Source: SZAS-79 sp038319115
GTDB lineage: Bacteria; Pseudomonadota; Gammaproteobacteria; Burkholderiales; SG8-39
Assembly (NCBI GenBank): GCA_038319115.1
Contig: JBBQCV010000075.1
Span: forward strand, 1 to 15,629
Direction of reading: 5' to 3'
Length of the DNA stretch: 15,629 bases
A program made the translations under genes and the position numbers. Numbering within the stretch: the stretch's first letter is position 1; each line of letters begins with the position of its first letter. Below, piece by piece: positions 9,592 to 15,240 of this stretch. A model generated the notes under the pieces. It was given only the letters and a program-made list of their open reading frames with translations, made no database searches and was not told the origin of the DNA.

Positions 9592-9619
9592 AGATGCAGG
9601 CGATACGGCAGTATTCAAG
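9592..9619 (-). promoter_or_regulatory. Sigma-32 (RpoH)-like heat-shock promoter for hsp20-lon-DUF2076
   Basis: On the minus strand CTTGAA (9619-9614), a 14-bp spacer and CTGCATCT (9599-9592) resemble the RpoH consensus CTTGAA / CCCCATNT. The -35 matches fully and the -10 in most positions. It lies directly before a small heat-shock gene, which strengthens the call. The predicted start of transcription (about 9585) leaves almost no leader before the first ATG at 9583. Confidence 0.55.
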
Positions 9620-9653
9620 TCTGGTATTTTTTCGCCTGGCTTGCGGGCGGAAC

Positions 9654-9694
9654 GGTCATGCCCCTGCGGGGGTCATGCAAATTTTGCAAATGCA
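9654..9694. promoter_or_regulatory. Direct and inverted repeats in the hsp20 / XRE-regulator divergent region
   Basis: GGTCATGC occurs at 9654-9661 and 9671-9678, 17 bp apart, around a GC hairpin (CCCCTGCGGGG). Immediately after it TGCAAAT is repeated at 9676 and 9685, and TGCAA-ATT-TTGCA (9676-9688) is a 13-bp dyad. These lie upstream of the XRE-type gene and are good candidates for its own operator, or for a site linking it to the heat-shock operon. The binding protein is unknown. Confidence 0.4.
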
Positions 9695-9712
9695 CGGATT
9701 CGAAATGGTTAA

Positions 9713-9743
9713 TTGCATATCACAGCTTTTCAGCCCCTATGAT
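9713..9743 (+). promoter_or_regulatory. Candidate promoter for the XRE-type regulator gene
   Basis: TTGCAT (9713-9718), a 19-bp spacer and TATGAT (9738-9743; 5/6 match to TATAAT). The spacer is two bases longer than ideal. It would give a leader of about 40 nt ending in a clear AGGAGAG ribosome site at 9777-9783. Confidence 0.4.
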
Positions 9744-9789
9744 TGCGGGTTAGCATGCCCATAACGACAAGAGCACAGGAGAGAGCAAC

Positions 9790-10050
9790 GTGGCGAAAAC
9801 CAAAGCGAAGCCGAAAGTCCCCCCGAGCGTAAGGCTTCGCAGCCAGCTCCGTGTGCGCATCCAGCATCGGATCGACGAACTGAACATCACGCGTTCGGAG
9901 GCCGCCCACTTCATGGGCCTGTCGATCGCGCAGACCAGCCGCCTGTGCAACGATTACGACGCGTTCAGCCTGGACCGGCTCGTGGATGCGGCCGACGGCG
10001 TGGGCCTCACGGTCGAAATGAAGGCGGTAAGGCCGTATTCAAAAGAATAG
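9790..10050 (+). CDS. Small XRE-family helix-turn-helix protein (HigA-like, no toxin partner)
   Basis: Probable DNA-binding protein of 86 residues. The N-terminus is basic (Lys/Pro-rich, 1-20). The helix-turn-helix lies about residues 30-65: ELNITRSEAAHFMGLSIAQT then SRLCNDYDAFSLDRL, with the turn at FMGLS. This resembles the short XRE proteins (HTH_37 type) usually found as antitoxins next to HigB-like toxins. Here neither neighbour is a toxin: hsp20 is divergent and the M81 gene is convergent, so it is an orphan antitoxin or a stand-alone regulator. The GTG start has AGGAGAG 6 nt upstream. It may control itself, or hsp20-lon across the shared 206-bp region (inference). Confidence 0.82.
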   Translation: MAKTKAKPKVPPSVRLRSQLRVRIQHRIDELNITRSEAAHFMGLSIAQTSRLCNDYDAFSLDRLVDAADGVGLTVEMKAVRPYSKE

Positions 10051-10104
10051 GTGGCGGCTGAAAGCCTCACATTCTGTAAGGCTGTCGGTCGCTCGATCCG
10101 TGCG

Positions 10105-11577
10105 CTAAATCGGGTCGAGGGGGTAGATGGGGCGGCGGACTTTGCGGAAATCCAGCACGCTGTAGTCCGACGTGCAGACGCCCACCCCGGCGCATTCGAC
10201 CGTGGCGCGGGCGAGGTCGCCGAACCCGGCACGCCAGTGCACCCGGCTCTTCAGCATCAGGTAGCGCTTCCTGGTCGGGTCGATGCCTTGGGAAGCGAAG
10301 CATTCGAGGTCGTTGGGTTCCTGCTGGCGTGAAATGACCACGATCTGCACCCGGCCCGTGTCGAGCACGGCGGTCGGCCCCATGTCCATGAGTACGCCCT
10401 TCGACATCGGCCCGCGGTTGCGGAATTGGCCATTGGTGAGGCTCTTAACGGTCCCGGTCACTTCGAGCGGCTGGCCCTTGAGGCCGAGGCTGGGCATGGC
10501 GAGCTTGCCGCCGAGGGACAGCGTCACCTTGGCCCCGAGGCCGGCCTCCTGCATCTGCTTCACGGCCATCGGATCGTAGATCGCAAACGCCGCGACATCC
10601 TCCAGCCCCGCTTCGATGATGCCGGCCAGCACCGCGGTGGTGTCCATCGTCCCGCCCGAGGCGGCGTTGTCGTAATGGTCGAGCAGCACCACCGGGCGGA
10701 TGTCCATCGCCTTGGCGCGCTCGAACGATTTGGCCAGCGGTTCTACCTGGTAGACCCATTGGGCGCGATCCTTCCAGGCCATGTCGAGCAACTCTTCGCA
10801 CCAGCGGCGCGCGAGCGCCGGGTCGTTGTCCGTGACCACGATGGCCGACAAGCCCGCATTGACGATATCGGCGTGAGGAAAGCCAACGAACAGGCTTGCG
10901 CACAGGGCGCCTTCCTTTTCCATCGCGCGGCAGCGCGCCTGGATTTCGCGGTTGGGCGAATCCAGGCTCGACTGGCGCATCACGTGCGGCAGCATCGGCT
11001 TCTGGCCCCACGCCATCGCGGGCCTGGCCTTACCCTCGAGCATCGAGAACAGTGCCTTGCCGGCGCGCAGGCCCGTTTCGTACACGTCCACGTGCGGGTA
11101 GGTCTGGTAGCCGGCGATCACGTTCGCGCTCTCGACGATGGCCGCGTACAGGTTGGTATGCATGTCGAGCGCCACCGCGATCGGTGTCGTGGGTGCAACC
11201 TTGCGCAGGCGGGAGAGCAACTCGCCCTCGCCATCGTCATAGCTCTGCGTCACCATCGCGCCGTGCAGGTCGAGCAGGATCGCGTCGCACCCCTTGGCCG
11301 CGGCATCGCAGATGCGGCTCGCCATGTACTCGAAGGCCGCGTCCTCCACCGGGCCACTGGGCCACGCGTTGCCGGCCACCGGCACGGTGATCGAGGCGCC
11401 CGCTTTTTCCGCCAGTTCGATGAACGCGCCGATCGCCGAGCCGGTGCCGCGCATGGCCTTGATGGCGTCCTCTCCCTCCCGCGGCAAGGGCGTGCCGATC
11501 GCAAAGCGCGCAATCGGCGTTGGCACCGGCGAAAAGGTGTTGGTTTCGTGCTTCATCTGGGCGATGACGACTTTCAT
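10105..11577 (-). CDS. M81 family metallopeptidase (MlrC / microcystinase C-like)
   Basis: Protein of 490 residues with the two-domain layout of the MlrC family: an N-terminal metal-binding domain (about 1-290) and a C-terminal MlrC domain (about 300-480, from RPVVLLDHYDNAASGGTMDT). Probable zinc-site motifs are KHETNTFSP near the N-terminus, DLHGAM, DMHTN and YPHVDVYETG. MlrC of sphingomonads cuts linear microcystin and tetrapeptides. Close relatives in soil betaproteobacteria are abundant, usually near transporters, and their substrates are mostly unknown, so microcystin should not be assumed. No signal peptide; cytoplasmic. A strong ribosome site, AGGAAGGAAG, lies just before the ATG. It follows the ankyrin gene by 23 nt on the same strand and is convergent with the XRE gene (54-nt gap, no clear terminator). 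Confidence 0.9.
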   Translation of the reverse strand: MKVVIAQMKHETNTFSPVPTPIARFAIGTPLPREGEDAIKAMRGTGSAIGAFIELAEKAGASITVPVAGNAWPSGPVEDAAFEYMASRICDAAAKGCDAILLDLHGAMVTQSYDDGEGELLSRLRKVAPTTPIAVALDMHTNLYAAIVESANVIAGYQTYPHVDVYETGLRAGKALFSMLEGKARPAMAWGQKPMLPHVMRQSSLDSPNREIQARCRAMEKEGALCASLFVGFPHADIVNAGLSAIVVTDNDPALARRWCEELLDMAWKDRAQWVYQVEPLAKSFERAKAMDIRPVVLLDHYDNAASGGTMDTTAVLAGIIEAGLEDVAAFAIYDPMAVKQMQEAGLGAKVTLSLGGKLAMPSLGLKGQPLEVTGTVKSLTNGQFRNRGPMSKGVLMDMGPTAVLDTGRVQIVVISRQQEPNDLECFASQGIDPTRKRYLMLKSRVHWRAGFGDLARATVECAGVGVCTSDYSVLDFRKVRRPIYPLDPI

Positions 11578-11600
11578 TGCGCTTCCTTCCTGTTGGAACG

Positions 11601-12623
11601 CTACCTGGAGGGCACGGGCTCGACGATCAGCCGGGTCTTCTGGTCCTTGGGCGCCTTGCGGCTGGCGCTGATCTCGAGCACCGCCGGACGGCGCCGATAG
11701 TCCTCGCCCGGTTTGGCGAGCTTGAAGCGCAGCATCGAGATCCGCCGGTCGACGGTCTGGACGTCTTTATTGAGGCCGCGCGCCGCGAGCTTGGCGCGAA
11801 CGCGCAGGAGCTCGTCGATCTGGCCGCGCATCTCGCGCTGCGCATCCGAAACCGGCGGGGCCGGCGCGGCCTTGGCGAGCGCCGAGGGGGAAACGGTCGT
11901 CACCGGCAGCGAGCGCACCGTGGGCGCCCATTCGGTTTTCGGGCGATTGGCCGAAGCGGTGAATTCTTCCATGCTGCCCACCAGCCGTGCGATGCCAAGA
12001 TGGTTGTGCTTGAACGCCCAGTCCATCGCGCCTTCGTCGTAATCGTTGCGGATGCGCCGGTCGGCGCCGAGCGTGATGAGCTTTTTCACCATCGGCTCGC
12101 GCCCCTCGTAGACCGCCATCATGAGCGGGGTCGAGCCATTGGTGGAGCGCGCGTTGAGGTCCGCCCCGCGTTCGACGAGGTAGTCGACGACCTCCTCCTG
12201 CCCGGCGAACGCGGCGTAGTGCAGCGCCGTCCACTGGCGTGGCTCGCGGTTGATCTTGGCGCCGCGCTTGAGCAGCCAGTCGACCGCCTCGCGGCGGCCG
12301 CGCCATGCGGCGTGCATGATCGCCTGCTCGCCGACGTTGTTGAGCTTGTTCACGTCGGCGCCTTTGGAGACGAACAACTCCATGAGGGGGATGTTGCCTT
12401 CCCACGCCGCGATCATTAGCCCGGTGCCGATGCGATCGCCGACGAAATCAGGGTCCAGGCCGCGCTCGAGCCACGCACGCGCCTGGCTGATGTCGCCCAT
12501 CTCGATGCGCACACCGAATTCGACCGCGTCCGGCAGGGCCGTGGAACGCCAGAACTGCGCCTGCGCCGGCGCGCAAACAGCCATCGCGAGCCACATGATC
12601 GTGGCTAGAATGTTCGCAGGCAT
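11601..12623 (-). CDS. Secreted ankyrin-repeat protein
   Basis: Protein of 340 residues with a signal peptide (MPANILATIMWLAMAVCAPA, cleavage near AQAQ), so probably periplasmic. About five ankyrin repeats cover roughly residues 30-205, with typical phrases such as TGLMIAAWEGNIPLMELFVS, WTALHYAAFAGQEEVVDYLV and STPLMMAVYEGREPMVKKLI. A linker and a basic, possibly coiled-coil segment (about 245-310, DAQREMRGQIDELLRVRAKL) follow. Ankyrin repeats mediate protein binding; the partner is unknown. The ATG at 12623 is chosen because the signal peptide begins there and GGGAGG lies close upstream. A much longer open frame continues upstream but only mirrors the TonB gene. The first codon lies 9 bp from the divergent TonB-family start. 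Confidence 0.87.
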   Translation of the reverse strand: MPANILATIMWLAMAVCAPAQAQFWRSTALPDAVEFGVRIEMGDISQARAWLERGLDPDFVGDRIGTGLMIAAWEGNIPLMELFVSKGADVNKLNNVGEQAIMHAAWRGRREAVDWLLKRGAKINREPRQWTALHYAAFAGQEEVVDYLVERGADLNARSTNGSTPLMMAVYEGREPMVKKLITLGADRRIRNDYDEGAMDWAFKHNHLGIARLVGSMEEFTASANRPKTEWAPTVRSLPVTTVSPSALAKAAPAPPVSDAQREMRGQIDELLRVRAKLAARGLNKDVQTVDRRISMLRFKLAKPGEDYRRRPAVLEISASRKAPKDQKTRLIVEPVPSR

Positions 12624-12632
12624 CCCCCTCCC

Positions 12633-13355
12633 ATGCATCCTGGCACTTTCCCCCTGCAATCGTCCCGCTGGGACCCTTTCACCGGCCGGGCGGGCGACGG
12701 TTTGTCGTCCCTGTTCCCGGCCCTTGCATTGTCTGTCGTGCTGCACGCGGCTTTCCTGCTCGCGGGCCACCTGATCCTCGACGCGCTGCCGGCGATGAAG
12801 AAAGCCGCCAAAGCCCCGCTCCATGTCAGGCTCGCCGACCCGCCTCGTGCGCCCCTGGCGGCCCCTGCGCCGCAACCCGAACTGCTCAGGCGGGAGGATA
12901 CCGCGCCCAAGGCGGCCCCGGAGGCGATAAAGCGCCCCAAGCCAGGCCAGGCAGCAAAACGGGATACGAAAAAATCCCCGCCGTCCCCGAGCGATGCGGC
13001 GCCGCCGCGCCGCGCCCCGGTCATCGCGGTGCCGGCCGAACCGGCGCGCGCGCCAGGCGCATCCGTGCCTGCAGGCGCGCAGGTGCTCAAGGGCGACGCG
13101 GCGCGCAAGGCCGGAGAGCAAATCGCCCGCGAGTTGTTCTACCCGCCCGAAGCGATCGAGCGCGGCCTGGAAGGCGAGGCCGTGGTGCTGCTGTTCCTCG
13201 ACGAAGCCGGCAACGCGATCGCCGCGCGCATCGAATCATCCAGCGGGCACGCGCTGCTCGACCAGGCGGCCGTCAAAGCGGCGCGCACGATCCGCTCGCT
13301 GCCGGGAAGCGCCCCACGAGAGGCGCTGCTGCCGGTGCGGTTCAGGTTACGGTAG
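12633..13355 (+). CDS. TonB family protein
   Basis: Inner-membrane-anchored energy-transfer protein of 240 residues. One membrane segment lies near residues 27-47 (LFPALALSVVLHAAFLLAGH). It carries the S-x3-H pattern (S34, H38) that in TonB couples to ExbB/ExbD. A Pro/Ala/Lys-rich periplasm-spanning region follows (about 60-160). The TonB C-terminal fold is at about 165-240 (LFYPPEAIERGLEGEAVVLL, then FLDEAGNAIAARIESSSG and AVKAARTIRSLP). No exbB or exbD is nearby. The ATG at 12633 has no ribosome site. A TTG at 12702 (residue 24, after a GGGCGGGCG stretch) is an alternative that would still keep the membrane helix. Confidence 0.85.
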   Translation: MHPGTFPLQSSRWDPFTGRAGDGLSSLFPALALSVVLHAAFLLAGHLILDALPAMKKAAKAPLHVRLADPPRAPLAAPAPQPELLRREDTAPKAAPEAIKRPKPGQAAKRDTKKSPPSPSDAAPPRRAPVIAVPAEPARAPGASVPAGAQVLKGDAARKAGEQIARELFYPPEAIERGLEGEAVVLLFLDEAGNAIAARIESSSGHALLDQAAVKAARTIRSLPGSAPREALLPVRFRLR

Positions 13356-13370
13356 GGTGGCTGGAAGGTT

Positions 13371-13390
13371 TTAGCTAAATTAGCTAATAT
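13371..13390 (+). promoter_or_regulatory. Tandem TTAGCTAA operator overlapping the -10 box of the phd-mnt/hepT module
   Basis: TTAGCTAA, a perfect 8-bp palindrome, occurs at 13371-13378 and again at 13380-13387. The second copy extends to the 10-bp palindrome ATTAGCTAAT. The 17-bp unit is itself nearly a dyad. TAATAT (13385-13390) overlaps the second copy and fits a -10 box, putting the transcription start at or within a base or two of the ATG at 13397. No ribosome site precedes that ATG, so a leaderless message is likely. Binding by the Phd-like domain of the encoded antitoxin would block the promoter (inference). Confidence 0.6.
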
Positions 13391-13396
13391 ACGGCC

Positions 13397-13930
13397 ATGA
13401 AGGAAAGCCCCACCACTTTCGACGCCACCTCGGCCAAGAACCGGTTCGGCCAGGTCCTCGAGGCGGCCACGCGTGGGCCGGTCGCGGTCGAGCGTCATGG
13501 GCGCGTGGTCGCCTATGTGGTCGCCCCCGGGGACCTCGCCTCTGCAACGGCGTCGCTCGAGGATCGCCTGGCCGGTCGGCTGCGCGCGGCCGGTGCGACT
13601 TTCGCGACAATCTTTGGTTCTGTCTCGCGCGGCGCGCAGCGGCCCGACAGCGATATCGATGTCGCCGTCAGTTTCGGCAAGCCCATGACGAGCGACCTGC
13701 GCATGGCGCTGACGGGGCTGGTCGCCGAAGTCGCCGGGCGGAGCGTCGACCTCGTCGACCTGGAAAAGGCCGAAGGCGAAATCCTCGCCCAGGCCCTCGG
13801 CGGCACCGAGATCCTGTGCGACAGTCCGGCTGCACGCCAGCGCATGGCCACACGGCTGCATCGTTCGGAGGACGACCGGCGCAGCGTTGCCGCGGCGGCG
13901 CGCCATGCGCGCAGGAACCTGTTCAAGTGA
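13397..13930 (+). CDS. Fused Phd/YefM-MNT antitoxin (DNA-binding domain plus minimal nucleotidyltransferase)
   Basis: Protein of 177 residues joining two antitoxin types. Residues 1-46 are a Phd/YefM-like domain: SAKNRFGQVLEAATRGPVAV, then the ERHGRVVAYVVAP strand pair. Residues about 60-145 are a minimal nucleotidyltransferase. It has G74-S75 followed by D86-x-D88 (GSVSRGAQRPDSDIDVAVSF) and a third acidic residue, D118 in VDLVDL; this is the full catalytic pattern of MntA-type enzymes. In known HEPN/MNT modules MntA neutralises HepT by adding AMP to a tyrosine beside its active site. The extra Phd domain suggests this antitoxin also represses its own promoter, where TTAGCTAA palindromes lie. 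The basic tail (about 146-177) is of unknown role. It overlaps a GTG that could start hepT. Confidence 0.88.
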   Translation: MKESPTTFDATSAKNRFGQVLEAATRGPVAVERHGRVVAYVVAPGDLASATASLEDRLAGRLRAAGATFATIFGSVSRGAQRPDSDIDVAVSFGKPMTSDLRMALTGLVAEVAGRSVDLVDLEKAEGEILAQALGGTEILCDSPAARQRMATRLHRSEDDRRSVAAAARHARRNLFK

Positions 13931-13950
13931 AACCGCCCCCGCCGGGGTCG

Positions 13951-14364
13951 ATGGACATCCCCCTGCTCGACGCCAAGCTCGCCGAGCTGTCGCGCCGCCT
14001 CAGGCGGCTGGAAGCCAAGCGGCCCGCCAGCCTCAAGGCCCTGCAGGCCGACGAGGACCTGCAGGACATCCTCGCGCGCAACCTCGAAGTGGCGATCCAA
14101 ACCTGCATGGACGTCGCGCTGCATATTTGCGCCGCCCACGGGACGCTCCCGCCGACCGGCGCGCAGGCCTTCGCGGTCCTTGCCGGCCGGGGCGTGATCG
14201 AGCGTGAGCTTGCGCAGAGGCTCCAGCGCGCGGTGGGGTTTCGCAATGTCCTCGTGCATGAATACACGGAAATCGACTGGAAGATCGTGACCCAGGTGCT
14301 GCGCACCGGCACGCGCGACCTTGCGGACTTTGGCCTCGCGATAGCGGGAATTATGGGCGCCTGA
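13951..14364 (+). CDS. hepT: HepT-like HEPN ribonuclease toxin (partner of the MNT antitoxin)
   Basis: All-helical HEPN-fold protein of 137 residues. It carries the catalytic R-x4-H-x-Y motif intact (R98, H103, Y105 in RNVLVHEY). In characterised HepT toxins the Arg/His pair cleaves RNA, and the tyrosine two residues after the His is the site AMPylated by MntA. Other family traits are the helix NLEVAIQTCMDVALHICAAH and the FAVLAGRGVIERELAQRLQR segment. The ATG at 13951 gives the usual HepT length and N-terminus. A GTG at 13927, overlapping the antitoxin stop, would add eight Pro-rich residues and remains possible. The gene lies directly after the antitoxin, as in type VII modules. Its own TGA overlaps the ATG of the next gene. 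Confidence 0.9.
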   Translation: MDIPLLDAKLAELSRRLRRLEAKRPASLKALQADEDLQDILARNLEVAIQTCMDVALHICAAHGTLPPTGAQAFAVLAGRGVIERELAQRLQRAVGFRNVLVHEYTEIDWKIVTQVLRTGTRDLADFGLAIAGIMGA

Positions 14365-15098
14365 TGAGCTTCCCCGACTGGGCGGATTTTTCCAGCCTGT
14401 CGTTCGCCATCTTCGTGGGCGTGGTGGTGCTGCTGCTGACGATCATCTGGTCGATCAAGCGCCACCGCGACCCCAAGCTCAAGATCGAATGCGATTTCCC
14501 GATCGCATCGACGGCCGCGAGGCCTTCGTCGGCGGCCACTGCATCGTCGACAACTGGCTCGGCAATGCCGAGGACCACGAACTTTTCAGCGACCTCAGCG
14601 ATCCTGCACCACACGGCCATCTGCCTCGCGCGCAAGAGGATCTGGATCCAGAACCCTTATTTCATCCCGGAGCCCGAGGCGATCGACGCGCTGGGCGAGG
14701 CTGTCAAGCGCGGCGCCGACGTGCGCGTGCTCATGCCCTCGACGGGCGGCTCGGACAACCCCATGGTGCAGCACGCCGGCAACCGCAATTTCGAGAAGCT
14801 GCTGCGCTGCGGTGTGCGCCTGTTCGAATACCCGCACACCCTGCTGCACCAGAAGGTCATGACGGTGGACGGCGCGTGGGCGGCGATCGGCTCGAGCAAC
14901 TTCGACGACCGCTCCTTCGAGACCAATGACGAAATCACGCTCGGCATCCTCGATGCCGGATTCGCCGCCCAGATCGATGCGGTGTTCGAGAAATACGTCG
15001 CGCGGGCGGTGGAGATCGAGCTCGACAAGTGGACCAAGCGCGGTTGGTGGCACAAGCTCAAGGACAACGCGGTGTACATGATCAACGAGGTGCTGTAA
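14364..15098 (+). CDS. Phospholipase D-family (cardiolipin synthase-like) protein, internally deleted
   Basis: The reading frame encodes 244 residues. An N-terminal membrane anchor (about 12-31) is followed by KRHRDPKLKIECD. A low-complexity Ala/Ser/Thr stretch (about 45-80) comes next, then a good C-terminal PLD half with one H-x-K-x4-D motif (H162, K164 in HQKVMTVDGAW) and GSSNFDDRS. PLD synthases of this type normally have two such motifs and about 400-480 residues. The low-complexity stretch is an out-of-frame reading of the first motif's tail: the +2 frame at 14507-14599 encodes IDGREAFVGGHCIVDNWLGN and a bit more. So two deletions appear to have removed most of the N-terminal catalytic half and left the frame open. 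It may be a relic, or a shortened single-motif protein that would need to pair with itself. Its start overlaps the hepT stop. Confidence 0.75.
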   Translation: MSFPDWADFSSLSFAIFVGVVVLLLTIIWSIKRHRDPKLKIECDFPIASTAARPSSAATASSTTGSAMPRTTNFSATSAILHHTAICLARKRIWIQNPYFIPEPEAIDALGEAVKRGADVRVLMPSTGGSDNPMVQHAGNRNFEKLLRCGVRLFEYPHTLLHQKVMTVDGAWAAIGSSNFDDRSFETNDEITLGILDAGFAAQIDAVFEKYVARAVEIELDKWTKRGWWHKLKDNAVYMINEVL

Positions 15099-15122
15099 TC
15101 CTCCTCCGCTGATATTTCGCCG

Positions 15123-15175
15123 GAAAGTCAGACTTTCATTTTCGTAGATCTAATAACGGCGAGGATCTCCTGCCA
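15123..15175. repeat. Dispersed 53-bp repeat, copy B
   Basis: Matches copy A at 6036-6088 (39 of 53 positions, no gaps). Copy B starts with the perfect inverted repeat GAAAGTC-A-GACTTTC (15123-15137) and lies between the PLD-like stop and the broken vapC. Stop-to-start, 15099-15236 is AT-rich, including an ATATATAT run at 15195-15201. It holds no intact gene. Confidence 0.55.
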
Positions 15176-15240
15176 ACCACGATTACAGAAAAGATATATA
15201 TAACCTTACGACTGAATAGTCGCGCGTCGACCAGGATCAC
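15136..15240 (-). pseudogene. vapC: Remnant of vapC toxin gene (first five codons only)
   Basis: A GTG at 15240-15238 overlaps the vapB stop (GTGA), the usual vapB-vapC junction. It opens with V-I-L-V-D, the standard start of PIN-domain VapC toxins including the first catalytic Asp. From codon six the frame (ARLFSRKVIYIFSVIV) no longer resembles VapC, is AT-rich, runs into repeat copy B and stops after 34 codons. The toxin has therefore been lost through deletion or insertion at this point. The call depends on the short match plus its position; the rest of the frame is probably not a gene. Confidence 0.6.

Noticed and set aside
9661..9671. CCCCTGCGGGG hairpin as a terminator
   Set aside because: It lies between divergent start regions, where no transcript ends, and has no T-run. 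Kept only as part of the regulatory repeat region.
10051..10104. Stem-loop AGCCT...AGGCT between the XRE gene and the M81 gene as a shared terminator
   Set aside because: Only five base pairs with an 11-nt loop and no T-run; too weak to annotate.
12624..13121. Upstream extension of the ankyrin gene to give a 506-residue protein
   Set aside because: The extension is antisense to the TonB-family gene and lies before a good signal peptide, which must be at the N-terminus.
15123..15137. GAAAGTC-A-GACTTTC as a rho-independent terminator of the PLD-like gene
   Set aside because: The loop is too small as drawn, the stem is AT-rich and short, and no T-run follows. A recombination or binding site fits as well.
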